Shown: positions 28,863-38,481, counted from the stretch's first letter. The stretch: 64,000 bases of DNA from Methylocystaceae bacterium (GCA_009773555.1 WSXZ01000003.1:1-64000); one strand, 5' to 3'. The notes: generated from the letters alone by a model not told the origin. A program made the numbers and translations.

Positions 28863-29237
28863 TTATGCCGCAAGCATTCTGTGCACCTCTGTGACCAAGT
28901 CCCGCAGATGGAACGGCTTGGAGAGGATTTTCGCCTGTCGCGGCGCGTGACTGTCGGGGTTGAGCGCCACGGCGGCGAAGCCGGTGATGAACATGACCTT
29001 GATGTCGGGATCGAGCTCGGTCGCGCGGCGGGCGAGTTCAATTCCATCCATCTCGGGCATGACGATGTCGGTCAGCAGCAGTTCGAAGGGCTCGACCCGA
29101 AGCTGATCATAGGCAGAAAGCCCGTTGTCGAATGACGTGACGGAAAAACCGGCCTGCTGCAAAGCCTTGACCAGGAAGCGCCGCATGTCGTTGTCGTCTT
29201 CCGCAAGCAGAATTCTCGCGGTCGGTCTATCGTTCAT
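28863..29237 (-). CDS. cpdR: Single-domain response regulator CpdR
   Basis: 124 residues from ATG 29237 (GAGG at correct distance; an ATG six bases upstream is possible). Receiver domain only: ILLAEDDNDMRRFLVKALQ (acidic pocket), phospho-acceptor Asp57 in LLLTDIVMPEMDG, Thr/Lys in MFITGFAA and ILSKPFHLRDL. The wording and the neighbours (N-formylglutamate amidohydrolase and hisN) match alphaproteobacterial CpdR, which in unphosphorylated form brings substrates and RcdA to ClpXP. Confidence 0.92.
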   Translation of the reverse strand: MNDRPTARILLAEDDNDMRRFLVKALQQAGFSVTSFDNGLSAYDQLRVEPFELLLTDIVMPEMDGIELARRATELDPDIKVMFITGFAAVALNPDSHAPRQAKILSKPFHLRDLVTEVHRMLAA

Positions 29238-29416
29238 CGCCATCCTCGCGGGTTTTTAGCCATATCGCCCGAGCTTCGTAAATTTCAGGTGAAACCGGGG
29301 TGGCGCCGCGTTAACTTAGCGCCCACTATAGCGCGACGCACCGTCCTTTTTGAGCTGATCCGCCACGCCGGCGCTCGTCTGAAGAGGCCATCGCGGCGCG
29401 GGAACGAGAAAAACGA

Positions 29417-30376
29417 ATGAACGACGGCATGCGCGAGTGGCGCGAAACCAGTTTGACGGCGACGCCCTGCTGCGAACCGGAATTTGAACGCGCCTTCGAT
29501 ATCATCGAGCCGGATGCGCTCATCTCGCCGCTGGTCTTTTCCTCACCGCATTCGGGGCGGATCTATCCTGCGCGCTTTCTCGCCGCGACGCCGCTCGACG
29601 CGGCGACGCTGCGCCGTTCGGAAGACGCCTATGTCGACGATCTCTTCGCTTCGGCCTCATCCCTGGGAGCGCCTCTGCTGCGGGCGCGCTTTCCCCGCGC
29701 CTATCTCGATCTCAATCGCGAACCTTACGAACTCGATCCCAAGCTCTTCGACGGCGCTTTGCCGTCCTTCGCCAATACGCGCTCGCTGCGCGTCGCAGCC
29801 GGACTTGGGACGATCCCGCGCGTGGTCGCCGACGCGCGCGAGATCTATGCAAGCCGCCTCACGCTCGAGGAGGGCTTGCGGCGCATCGACAGCCTCTACA
29901 AGCCCTACCATGCGGCCTTGCGCGGCCTGATGGAGCGCGCTGCTGCGCGTTTTGGCGTCGCCGTGCTGATTGATTGCCATTCGATGCCGTCGACCGGCGC
30001 GCGCGACCCCTTGCTGTCGACGCGGGGCGACAAGCGGCGCATCGACTTCGTTATCGGCGACCGCTACGGCGCCAGCGCCTTCACCGGACTCGTCGACGTC
30101 GTCGAGGATCGGTTGCGCGGCCGCGGCTATCACGTCATGCGCAATCGGCCCTATGCGGGCGGTTTCATCACGGAGCATTACGGCAAGCCCGTCGGGGGCT
30201 GGCACGCCCTGCAGATCGAAGTGTCGCGTGGTCTTTACATGGACGAGTCTACGCTTCAGAAGAACGAGCGCTTCGACGCCGTCGCCCGCGATCTTGCGGA
30301 CGTCATGGCGGTGGTGGCGCGCCACGAAGACTTGAACGAGATTTTGGGCGGCGAGCGGCGGGCGGCGGCCGAATAG
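29417..30376 (+). CDS. N-formylglutamate amidohydrolase family protein
   Basis: 319 residues. Family motifs: VFSSPHSGRIYP, SEDAYVDDLFASA, FPRAYLDLNREPYELDP, LIDCHSMPS and EHYGKPVGGWHALQIEVSRGLYMDE. Metal-dependent hydrolase related to HutG. In alphaproteobacteria it commonly sits between cpdR and hisN, as here. The physiological substrate is uncertain because no other hut genes are present. Confidence 0.9.
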   Translation: MNDGMREWRETSLTATPCCEPEFERAFDIIEPDALISPLVFSSPHSGRIYPARFLAATPLDAATLRRSEDAYVDDLFASASSLGAPLLRARFPRAYLDLNREPYELDPKLFDGALPSFANTRSLRVAAGLGTIPRVVADAREIYASRLTLEEGLRRIDSLYKPYHAALRGLMERAAARFGVAVLIDCHSMPSTGARDPLLSTRGDKRRIDFVIGDRYGASAFTGLVDVVEDRLRGRGYHVMRNRPYAGGFITEHYGKPVGGWHALQIEVSRGLYMDESTLQKNERFDAVARDLADVMAVVARHEDLNEILGGERRAAAE

Positions 30377-30411
30377 CCGGGCGCTCGACGCGCGCCCCGC
30401 CGGGAGCTGGC

Positions 30412-31233
30412 ATGACCGCCGTTGATTTCGAGAAGTTCGTTGAGCGCCTCGCCGACGTTTCGGCGGAAGCCATCATGCCTTTCTTCAGGACCGCGCTCGC
30501 CGCCGATGACAAGGCGCATGGCGGGGCGTTCGATCCCGTCACAGAAGCGGACCGCGGCGCAGAACTCGCCATGCGGCGGCTGATCGAGGCGACCTTCCCC
30601 GACCACGGGGTCTATGGCGAGGAATTCGGACATTTGCGCGAAAACGCCGAATATGTCTGGGTGCTCGATCCGATCGACGGCACCAAGAGCTTCATCTGCG
30701 GCCTGCCGCTGTGGGGCACGCTGATCGGCCTCACGCATCGCGGGCGCCCCTGCTATGGCTTGATGAGCCAGCCGTTCACCCGAGAGCGGTTCTTCGGCGA
30801 CGGCGAGGCCGCCTATTGGCGCGGGCCGGCGCGCGGGCCGGAGGGCGCGCGCGGCGTTCTTGAGACGCGCAAGATTGCCTCGCGCCACTGTCCAGAGCTC
30901 GCGCAGGCGACGCTGATGACGACATCGCCGCTGCTGATCGACCCGGCGCTGCGCGAGCATTTTCACCGCGTTGAGCGCGGGGCGCGGCTTTCCCGCTACG
31001 GCGGCGACTGCTACGCCTATTGCGCGCTTGCGGCCGGCCATGTCGACCTCGTCATCGAGACGAATTTGCACCCCTATGACATCGTCGCGCTGATTCCGAT
31101 CATCGAGGGCGCGGGGGGCGTCGTCACCAATTGGAACGGCGGCGCGGCGGCGCTGGGCGGCGCCATCGTTGCGGCGGGCGACCCGGCGCTGCACGAACAG
31201 GCGTTGAAGCTGCTCGGCGATCACGCGCTCTAG
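30412..31233 (+). CDS. hisN: Histidinol-phosphatase, inositol monophosphatase-like (HisN)
   Basis: 273 residues from ATG 30412 (GGGAG upstream). Metal-site motifs: FDPVTEADRGAEL, GEEFGHLRENAEYVWVLDPIDGTKSFICG, and HPYDIVALIPIIEGAGG. The TKSFICGLP and RYGGDCYAY segments match the HisN group, which dephosphorylates histidinol phosphate. It is 35 bp after the amidohydrolase; its stop overlaps the convergent hydrolase stop (CTAG). Confidence 0.92.
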   Translation: MTAVDFEKFVERLADVSAEAIMPFFRTALAADDKAHGGAFDPVTEADRGAELAMRRLIEATFPDHGVYGEEFGHLRENAEYVWVLDPIDGTKSFICGLPLWGTLIGLTHRGRPCYGLMSQPFTRERFFGDGEAAYWRGPARGPEGARGVLETRKIASRHCPELAQATLMTTSPLLIDPALREHFHRVERGARLSRYGGDCYAYCALAAGHVDLVIETNLHPYDIVALIPIIEGAGGVVTNWNGGAAALGGAIVAAGDPALHEQALKLLGDHAL

Positions 31234-32177
31234 GAAACGTGCGCTTCGCCCGGAATGAAAGCGTCGAAGCCGCGCCAGAACTGACTGCGAAACTCGTCGC
31301 GCTCCATCATGAGTTCATGCTTGGCGCCGGGGACCATCGCGAGAACGCCGCTGTCGAGATTTTGAGCGAAACGCTCGATGGCGGCGTTGGAGACGATCAT
31401 CTCGCGCCCGCAGCCGAACATCAGAATTGTGGCCCGGATTCTTCGGGCATAGTCGGGCGATTCGAAGCCCCTCATGAGACGGAAGGCGGCGTTTACCCAG
31501 CCGATCGTCGGATCGCCGATCGCGAGTTGCGGCGCCACCCTGAGAATCGCCGCGTTTCGTTCAAAGCGAACCGGATCCGTGGTCAGGAGATTGCCGTTGA
31601 AGGGTTTTTCGATAAAGGAGGCGCCCGTTCCGCCCGGAATGTACATGCCGCCCAGTCCACCCATGTCGAGCGTGTCAGCGAGCCAGCGTGAGGCGCGTGG
31701 AAAGCGCAGATTGGCGAGATCAATCATGGGGGCGGTCAGCACGAAGCGCTGGAACGGCGTTTTTCCGCCATGCGCGGCGTCCAGCAGGATAGCCGCGCCC
31801 ATCGAATGGGCCAGGGCGAACCAGGGCTGCGGCCGTTCGCTCAACACCTGGGAGATGAAAACCTCCAGATCGCGCTGATATTGCGAGAAGTCGTCAATAT
31901 GGCCCTTGCGCGAGTCGGCGAGTTCGCGCTCCGAGCCGGCCTGGCCGCGCCAATCGAGCGCCACCACGTCGAGGCGGCGACTGCGCAACTCCTCGATCGT
32001 CTCGAAATATTTTTCGATGAATTCATTGTGGCCCTGAAACAGCGCCACCGTGCCCCGCGCACTTCCGCTGCAGGGAAATGCGGCGGCGCGCAATCGTCGG
32101 CCGTCCCGCGTCTTCAGGGAGTAAACGGCGGCGCCTTCGGGGATCGGGTTGCCGGGCGACGCGACAAGTTCTCGCAT
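31230..32177 (-). CDS. Alpha/beta hydrolase, lysophospholipase (PldB)-like
   Basis: 315 residues. Serine hydrolase fold: GTVALFQGHNEFIEKYFETIEEL (oxyanion region), LDWRGQAGSERE, nucleophile Ser in FALAHSMGAAILLDAA, late catalytic His in PGAKHELMMERDEFR. This is the PldB/monoglyceride-lipase-like group in Rhizobiales. No signal peptide, so cytoplasmic or membrane-associated. Confidence 0.9.
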   Translation of the reverse strand: MRELVASPGNPIPEGAAVYSLKTRDGRRLRAAAFPCSGSARGTVALFQGHNEFIEKYFETIEELRSRRLDVVALDWRGQAGSERELADSRKGHIDDFSQYQRDLEVFISQVLSERPQPWFALAHSMGAAILLDAAHGGKTPFQRFVLTAPMIDLANLRFPRASRWLADTLDMGGLGGMYIPGGTGASFIEKPFNGNLLTTDPVRFERNAAILRVAPQLAIGDPTIGWVNAAFRLMRGFESPDYARRIRATILMFGCGREMIVSNAAIERFAQNLDSGVLAMVPGAKHELMMERDEFRSQFWRGFDAFIPGEAHVS

Positions 32178-32255
32178 GGGATCTCCTCGGCGCTTCAGAG
32201 CCGAATCTTCGCGCCAAGATAATGCATTTTGGCGACAAGGCCGAACGGCGCCGTT

Positions 32256-33050
32256 TCAATCGGCGCAGAAGGCGGCGAGGCGCTGTGGCTCCGCGAAGTT
32301 CAGTCTTCCGTTGACGATGGCGTCGACGCGACCGGAAGCGCCGATCAAATAGTGGAGAGGGGTAACGACGCCGCCGTCGGCCGTTGCGCCGTAGAACGCC
32401 CGCGCGCTCTTTGCTTTCGCGACATCGGTTTTCGTAGAATCGCCGACGCGAAAAATCTTCCAGGGCAGGCCGTAGGTTTTGAACTTCGCCAGATCCTTGG
32501 GGTAGTCGCTTGCGCGCGCCGAGACGAAGACGATGTTCCAGCGATCCGGGCAGGCGGCGGCGATCGCCTTGAAGCCTTTCATTTCGGCGAGACAATTCGG
32601 ACACCAATAGGCCCAAAGGCTGACAAGCGTCGGCCGACCGTTCGCCATCAGCGCGCGCAGATCGAGCGGCGCGCCATTTGCGCCCACGAGATCGACCTCG
32701 CCCAGAGAGGCCTTCATCTCGTCCTCGGTGACCGCGCGCGGCGCGTTCGCGCCGATGATCTCGGCGTGCGCCGATGCAAGCGAAGCGCAGAGCAGAACGG
32801 TCAATAGCAACGCCAAACGCGCGCCCAGCTGTGGCGCGTCGTAGACGCTACGGCCATGTTGGTCGGTGCTACCGACAACATAGCGGCGACCGCGGCGAGT
32901 TATTTGGCGTCGCGCGATACGCGCGGGTTCGCGCCAAAGTAACTCACTGCCGACGCCAGGAATGTCGCTCGCTGTGAAAAGAATTTCGACGTCCACGACC
33001 TCTCGACAAGCAAGGTTATCGTCTAATCCCATCTCCGATAGGCCCCTCAT
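32256..33050 (-). CDS. TlpA-like thiol-disulfide oxidoreductase, start uncertain
   Basis: 264 residues if read from the ATG that overlaps the histidine-kinase stop (TGATG). A thioredoxin-like domain is clear: PTLVSLWAYWCPNCLAEMKGFKAIA with a WCPNC active site, and HYLIGASGRVDAIVNGRL. A signal peptide-like stretch (RLALLLTVLLCASLASAHA) occurs only about 80 residues in. The true start may therefore be one of the in-frame TTG codons near 32815, leaving 32850-33050 as a leader or decayed sequence. It would be a periplasmic redox protein. It is grouped with the two-component system facing the TonB receptor. Confidence 0.78.
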   Translation of the reverse strand: MRGLSEMGLDDNLACREVVDVEILFTASDIPGVGSELLWREPARIARRQITRRGRRYVVGSTDQHGRSVYDAPQLGARLALLLTVLLCASLASAHAEIIGANAPRAVTEDEMKASLGEVDLVGANGAPLDLRALMANGRPTLVSLWAYWCPNCLAEMKGFKAIAAACPDRWNIVFVSARASDYPKDLAKFKTYGLPWKIFRVGDSTKTDVAKAKSARAFYGATADGGVVTPLHYLIGASGRVDAIVNGRLNFAEPQRLAAFCAD

Positions 33051-34411
33051 CAAACAATCTTAGGAAGGGAAACTTTGAACGTCGCGCCTCCGCCGGGCGT
33101 ATCCGCAACCCATATCTTTCCTTTCAGCTTGGTGACGAGCTCCTTGGCGATCGCTAAGCCAAGCCCCGCGCCGGATGCGCCTTCGCTCTTGCGCCAAAAC
33201 GGCTCGAAAATCGTTTGCCGATCATCTTCGGCGACGCCAGCGCCATGATCGATAACCTCGATCGTCGCATTCTCACCAATTCTAATCGCCACCGAGCCGC
33301 CCTGGGGCTCCGCACGAAGAGCGTTGTCGATAAGGTTCGCGATAACCGCCTCGATCGCACCCTTGTTGCCGCGAACGAAGACAGCGCCTGAAGGACCCAG
33401 GTACTCGATTTCACGGCCGTCCCGAATTGCGAGCAATGCAGCGTCGTCAACCATTGTCCGGGCCGAGGCAGCGACATCCACAAGCTCATCAAGAGGTAAT
33501 GTTTGCTCGTCCGCACGCGCCTCGGCGAGCAGCTGGTGAACGATGTGGGAAATACGCCAAACATCTCGTCTCAGTTGGAATTCGAAATTCGGCTCGCGCG
33601 GGGCGTCAAGGCGCGCCGCAAGCACCGCGACTGGCGTGCGCAATTCATGGGCGGCATTTGCGGTAAAAAGTCGCTGTCTTCTCGTTCCGACATCAAGTCT
33701 CTCAAGCGCATGATTGATCGCTCCAACGAGCGGCATCGCCTCAGTCGGCACGACATCCAAGGTCAGTCGATTCCCCAGAGTGTCCATATCGATGAGCGAC
33801 GCTTCATGAGCAACCTGACGCAACGGCAAAAGCCCATTTCGCACAGCAAACCACGCAGTCGCGGTTGAAAGCACGGCGGCCGTTGCAAAATAGGCGGCAA
33901 GAACTTTGATATCGAACGCCCAGGCGTCGATCAGATCGTACCATAGAAATTTTTGCCCATGTACCGCGACATGAAGCTGTCCAAACTGCGTCCTCATTGG
34001 CGCCATGAAGCCTTCGGGCGCAAAACTGTCATCCTGGGGAAGCGCAAAATGAACATGTGTCGGACTGATGCCGACAACGGGAGTCAAAATTGAAACCAGC
34101 ACCGGGTCTGATCCGGGCAGCGCTTGCTTGAATTTGTCAAACACGGCGATGCGCATGTGTGGCGCACGACGTATCTCGGACAGAAGTTCTTGCGTCGGCG
34201 TAATGCGGACAGCGCCATCTCCGTCCGCGGTGAGTGACGCGATCGCCTGTCGCTGCGCACGCGAAATCGCAAGGGAATCCCATGACGAGGGAAAAACGCC
34301 GATTCCCGCCATCGATAGCGCGGTCGAGATGGTCCAACCACAAAAAAAAGCAAACAACTGAGCGACGATAAGATATCCGACAACGCGCGGCGCGAGAGGC
34401 AATGATTTCAT
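33050..34411 (-). CDS. Sensor histidine kinase of a two-component system
   Basis: 453 residues. Two membrane helices (about 10-38 and 168-190) enclose a periplasmic sensor of about 130 residues with a His-rich stretch (ISPTHVHFALPQDD). A HAMP-like linker leads to the H-box ANAAHELRTPV (His255), then N-box ANLIDNALR, DHGAGV and GAGLGLAIAKEL. It overlaps the response regulator gene upstream by 4 bases. Signal unknown; the divergent TonB receptor suggests a metal or chelate signal. Confidence 0.92.
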   Translation of the reverse strand: MKSLPLAPRVVGYLIVAQLFAFFCGWTISTALSMAGIGVFPSSWDSLAISRAQRQAIASLTADGDGAVRITPTQELLSEIRRAPHMRIAVFDKFKQALPGSDPVLVSILTPVVGISPTHVHFALPQDDSFAPEGFMAPMRTQFGQLHVAVHGQKFLWYDLIDAWAFDIKVLAAYFATAAVLSTATAWFAVRNGLLPLRQVAHEASLIDMDTLGNRLTLDVVPTEAMPLVGAINHALERLDVGTRRQRLFTANAAHELRTPVAVLAARLDAPREPNFEFQLRRDVWRISHIVHQLLAEARADEQTLPLDELVDVAASARTMVDDAALLAIRDGREIEYLGPSGAVFVRGNKGAIEAVIANLIDNALRAEPQGGSVAIRIGENATIEVIDHGAGVAEDDRQTIFEPFWRKSEGASGAGLGLAIAKELVTKLKGKIWVADTPGGGATFKVSLPKIV

Positions 34412-35085
34412 AATGCCTTCTCCGCAAGCAAGTAGCCTCTCCCGCGCACGGTATGAATTTCCACGCGGGCGCCGAGTTCCGACAATCTCCGGCGAAGTCG
34501 AGAAACAATCGTTTCAAGGGCCGTATCACGCACGTCGTCTTCGCTTCCATAAATCTCGGTAAGCAAAGATTCTCGTGAGGTCACCCTGCTAACTCTTTGC
34601 ACGAGCGTCCGTAACAGCATCAATTCTCGACGAGACAAATGAATTATCGAGCCATCGACCGATACATCATCCGTCTGCAGGTCATAGGACAGGGCGCCGA
34701 CAACAATAGGCGGGCGGATCTCCCCGCCCGGCCGTCGGAAACAGGCGCGGATACGCGCAATGAGCTCGTCGCCCTGAAAAGGCTTGGTCAAGTAATCATC
34801 GGCCCCGGCGTTTAGCCCGGATATTTTGTCGCTCAATGCGTCCAACGCAGTCAACATGATGACTCGAATGCCGGGATGCAGGTGTCTTGCCGCCTTCAAG
34901 ATGGACGCTCCGTCGCCATCGGGCAATCTTCTGTCCAAGAGAAGTAAGTCGTACGCTCCTTCGCGAATTGCATGGAACGCATCGGCCATCGTCGTGACCA
35001 CGTCGATTTTGAAACCAGAGTGAGCGATTAGCGACGCCACCAGACGCGCCATCTCCTTCTCATCCTCGACCAGCAAGATCTTCAT
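34408..35085 (-). CDS. OmpR-family response regulator
   Basis: 225 residues. Receiver domain with acidic pocket (LLVEDEKEMARLV), phosphorylation Asp51 in LLLLDRRLPDGDG, Lys in YLTKPFQGDEL. C-terminal winged helix with LSRRELMLLRTLVQRVSRVTSRESLLTEIYGS and VSRLRRRLSELGARVEIHTVRGRGYLL. It forms an operon with the kinase and probably controls the divergent TonB-receptor unit. Confidence 0.95.
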   Translation of the reverse strand: MKILLVEDEKEMARLVASLIAHSGFKIDVVTTMADAFHAIREGAYDLLLLDRRLPDGDGASILKAARHLHPGIRVIMLTALDALSDKISGLNAGADDYLTKPFQGDELIARIRACFRRPGGEIRPPIVVGALSYDLQTDDVSVDGSIIHLSRRELMLLRTLVQRVSRVTSRESLLTEIYGSEDDVRDTALETIVSRLRRRLSELGARVEIHTVRGRGYLLAEKAL

Positions 35086-35614
35086 CAGGCACGCTCCTGT
35101 CGCGCTGAGCGCTTTGAGTGTAAGGCCTGCGGGAGAGCCGATCTATGGCGGCAGCGCACGGAAGACGATACCGATTTTCGCCGTTCCACGCGCGCGACAC
35201 GAATTGCCGGCGCCAACCTACTGGCTCTGCTGAGTCTGGCGACGCGTAAGGTTGAGATTCGCCATTGTTGTTTCCGCTCGCCGCTAGGGTTACTTGTTCG
35301 GAGTGCTGTGGCTAGAATGCCACAACCGGCTGTAATTGCCAGCATCAAGCCCATTGACAGGCTGTTGCAAGGTGACCTGGCGTATCAAATGTCCAGGGAA
35401 ATCTTCGCCTCCAGAAGACTTCGATTTGGGACGGTCGATGCGTCGGAATGCGCCGCTTGCCGAATTCAGGAAATCCGACCCGCGCGAGGCGGTTTTCGGC
35501 TTTTCGATTCAACTCGGCGCGCGCGTCGGCCTTCGTGCATCGAAAATCTTTTCCCACCGGACTGATCTTAGATCCTTCGCCAGATTATTCCCCTGCCGTC
35601 TTCTAACTGTTTGT
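35086..35614. other. Unassigned region upstream of the TonB locus
   Basis: About 530 bases divergent between the response regulator and the TonB-receptor unit. Open frames occur on both strands (for example 35345-35557 minus, ending in TFDTPGHLATACQWA) but none is recognisable. Promoters and response-regulator sites are expected. It could include remnants of a mobile element; no terminal repeats were found. Confidence 0.35.
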
Positions 35615-35977
35615 TTGCAGCTTGCCGCGATCGCCCTCGTGCTGACGGTCGGCCCGCGCGATGCGATCGAATCTCGAGAGTATCGGGCAGTCGACAGCAG
35701 CCTGATGTCATCCACAGATACTGTAAATTGCAAGGCCCAGGCGGGCGACGAAGCCCCGACGCATCCGCGCCGTGGGCACGCTCAATGTTGCCTATCCTGT
35801 ACCGCAGGCGGGCGCGACCTTTTAGCTTTTCTCATCGCAAGCATTCACATCGCTGGTTATTGTTTCGCTCCTGCGGCTTACGGATTGGTCGCGTATTTCA
35901 CCCATCGCGAATTCTTTCCTCGCGTGCTGGGATGGGCCAGCAGTTGGTCCTCCCGCGCCCCTCCTGTGTCCCTCTGA
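35615..35977 (+). CDS. Possible small Cys/His-rich membrane protein upstream of the TonB receptor
   Basis: 120 residues if started at TTG 35615; the frame is open from 35336. A hydrophobic N-terminus (QLAAIALVLTVG) is followed by a polar loop with GHAQCCLSC, then a second hydrophobic stretch (LLAFLIASIHIAGYCFAP). Small proteins with a His-x-n-CCxxC loop between membrane segments (DUF2946-like) often sit beside TonB-dependent metal receptors, so a metal-related role is possible. Coding status is not secure. Confidence 0.4.
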   Translation: MQLAAIALVLTVGPRDAIESREYRAVDSSLMSSTDTVNCKAQAGDEAPTHPRRGHAQCCLSCTAGGRDLLAFLIASIHIAGYCFAPAAYGLVAYFTHREFFPRVLGWASSWSSRAPPVSL

Positions 35978-36057
35978 CCTGATCGCCTCCTCAAGGCAGG
36001 CCTAGCCACTCTCAGATCAAATCAGGAATGCGGTCCGCGCCGCATAAGGGGATACTC

Positions 36058-38481
36058 ATGTCCTTCAACACTCTATTGCGCGGCGTTTCCGCCAGCGCGG
36101 TCGCCCTCGTGTGCTGGTCGTCTATGGCCGAAGCGCAACAAAGTTTGCCTACTATCGACATCGGGGGCCGCACGACTGGAAAGCCCCAGCGCGCACAACT
36201 TTCGCGGGGCGCCTCGACGGGCGCGCCACAAGCCGCCGTTTCGCAACCGTCGCCGTCGCAGTCTGCGCCTCAGCCGCTCCTGGGGATTCCACGCCGGCAG
36301 GATAGCTACGTCGTCAAAACCACGTCCACCGCGACGAAGATGGCCATTCCAATGATCCAGCTTCCCGCCTCGGTGAAGGTCGTGCCAGGCGAAGTGATCC
36401 AGGATCAGAGCATAACCGACATCAAAGGCGCGCTCGAAAACGTCAGCGGCGTGCAATCGGCGCAGACGCAAGGCGGCAACGCCTCCTTCACTCGCATTCG
36501 CGGCTTCCAGACGCCGCGAATCTTCCGAAACGGATTATTGGCGGTGTCGCCGACCAACTTTACCGATTTCGGCACGTCGAACATCGAGAGAATCGAGGTG
36601 ATGAAAGGGCCGGACGCGATGCTCTACGGACGCAGCGATCCTGGCGGATTGATCAATCTCATAACGAAGCGCCCGATCGTCGATCGCATCCACATGGTCC
36701 AGCAGCGCTTTGGAAAGTATAACGACTATTTCACCGAATGGGATATGGCCGATTCATTGAACGCAGACAAATCTCTCTTCTATCGGTTCTCGGGCGGCTA
36801 TTTGAACACCGGCGGATTTGTCGATTTCAGCCGCGCCGAACGTGTGCATGTCAATCCGAGCGTCGCCTGGCATCCGGATGAGGATACGACCTTCGTGGCG
36901 GACGTCGAATATTACAATCAGGACTATAGGCCCACTCTCGGCCTGACCATCAATCCCTTCAATACCACGAGGCCGGCGGACGTTCCGGTTTCGCGCAACC
37001 TTGAAGGTCCGTACGTGCCGCTGTCCAATAACAACAACGTCTTTGTCGGATCGGAGTTCACGCACCGTTTCAACGACACGTTCACGTTCAAGCAGCGGTT
37101 TCTCGCGGCGTTCCTGCATCATGACGACGCCTACTCCAGTCATGCAGGCGTCGATGCGATAGGCAATGTCCTGAAGAATGCCTTCAGTCAGCAGAATGAC
37201 TCGGAAGTTTACGGAACCAATTTGGATCTGCTCGGGAATTTCGATTTTCTCGGCGCCCATCACGACACGCTGCTCGGATTCGACTATCAGCGCGTCCACT
37301 CGATATACGGCAATCAGGGGCGCTTTTTTCCGCCCAATCCTATGCTCACCGTCAATATGTACTATCCGTGGACCAGCAACATCTACACCTCGATCCCTAC
37401 AGCCTTTTATGACTGGCAACGCGTGTTCGACCGGCCCCGCTTCCTGAACGATCGCCAAGCGAACCTCTCGAACCAGGAAGGTTTCTACTTCCAGGATCAC
37501 ATCACGCTTCTGGACGGGAAAGTGCATATTCTCGGCGGCGGTCGCTTCGACTGGTTCTGGCAAGGCCAGGCGAGAGGCGCCACCGGCGACCTGGCGGAAT
37601 CCTACATCTACACTCAGCCCTATACCATCAGTCCCTTCGCCACCGGCAATCCCTTTTCCGCCGCCAATCGGCAATACACTTTCTTTGCGCCCACGCGTTT
37701 CGACTCGGCCTTCAGTCCGCGCGTCGGATTGCTTGTCCAGCCGGTTCCCTGGGCGAGTTTCTATGGAAGCTGGACGCAGGGGTTTGGACCGAACGTCAAC
37801 GCCTCGGTCGGCGCTGACCAATTCAATCGGCCCTTCGCGCCGGGGAAGAGCGAACAAATCGAAATCGGCGCCAAGGCGGAGTGGTTCGAGGGACGTCTGT
37901 TGACCACATTGGCGTTATACAACCTCACGAAGACGAATATTCCCGTGAGGGACATCACATCGCTGGATCCGACCGCGGTCGTCTTGGTCGGCGCGGCGCG
38001 CAGTCGGGGCATAGAACTCGACGCGACGGGGAAGATTCTCGACAATCTCAGCCTGATTAGCAGCTTCACCTATATGGACGCGCGCGTCACCCAGGACAAT
38101 AACACCGACCCTGTGACCACCACGCTCGGACGCCGCCTGATTGGCGTGCCGCGCTATCAGGGCAGCTTCTGGGCGAAATGGGACATTAAGGAGATTGCCG
38201 AGCTCGATGGGTTCAGTCTTGGGTTTGGCGTATTCGTGGTCGGCAACCGCCAGGGCGACGATCAGAGCACCTTCCAGCTGCCCGGCTATGTGCGGCTCGA
38301 TGCGATGGCCGCTTATAAGTTCAAGGTTATGGGCAACGAGGTGACCGCGCAGCTCAATCTGCGAAACCTCGCCAACACCCGATATTTCGAGTCTGTGGAC
38401 AACAACTTCTCCACGCCAAGACTCAGCATCTATCCAGGTGCGCCGTTCACGGCCTTCGGAACGGTTAGAGTTGCGTTTTAA
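36058..38481 (+). CDS. TonB-dependent siderophore-type outer-membrane receptor
   Basis: 807 residues from ATG 36058 (AAGGGG upstream). A signal peptide (VSASAVALVCWSSMAEA) is followed by a TonB-box-like start and a Pro/Gln-rich linker. The plug domain follows: NVSGVQSAQTQGG, FTRIRGFQTPRIFRNG, SNIERIEVMKGPDAMLYGRSDPGGLINLITKRP. A 22-strand barrel completes it, ending in aromatic Phe (GTVRVAF). It imports a metal chelate across the outer membrane using TonB energy. The chelate is unknown; methanotroph relatives include ferric siderophore and copper-methanobactin receptors. It is followed by a PepSY protein. Confidence 0.94.
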   Translation: MSFNTLLRGVSASAVALVCWSSMAEAQQSLPTIDIGGRTTGKPQRAQLSRGASTGAPQAAVSQPSPSQSAPQPLLGIPRRQDSYVVKTTSTATKMAIPMIQLPASVKVVPGEVIQDQSITDIKGALENVSGVQSAQTQGGNASFTRIRGFQTPRIFRNGLLAVSPTNFTDFGTSNIERIEVMKGPDAMLYGRSDPGGLINLITKRPIVDRIHMVQQRFGKYNDYFTEWDMADSLNADKSLFYRFSGGYLNTGGFVDFSRAERVHVNPSVAWHPDEDTTFVADVEYYNQDYRPTLGLTINPFNTTRPADVPVSRNLEGPYVPLSNNNNVFVGSEFTHRFNDTFTFKQRFLAAFLHHDDAYSSHAGVDAIGNVLKNAFSQQNDSEVYGTNLDLLGNFDFLGAHHDTLLGFDYQRVHSIYGNQGRFFPPNPMLTVNMYYPWTSNIYTSIPTAFYDWQRVFDRPRFLNDRQANLSNQEGFYFQDHITLLDGKVHILGGGRFDWFWQGQARGATGDLAESYIYTQPYTISPFATGNPFSAANRQYTFFAPTRFDSAFSPRVGLLVQPVPWASFYGSWTQGFGPNVNASVGADQFNRPFAPGKSEQIEIGAKAEWFEGRLLTTLALYNLTKTNIPVRDITSLDPTAVVLVGAARSRGIELDATGKILDNLSLISSFTYMDARVTQDNNTDPVTTTLGRRLIGVPRYQGSFWAKWDIKEIAELDGFSLGFGVFVVGNRQGDDQSTFQLPGYVRLDAMAAYKFKVMGNEVTAQLNLRNLANTRYFESVDNNFSTPRLSIYPGAPFTAFGTVRVAF

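Noticed and set aside
36754-37857. 367-residue open frame antisense to the TonB receptor
   Set aside because: Shadow frame; the sense protein has all receptor motifs.
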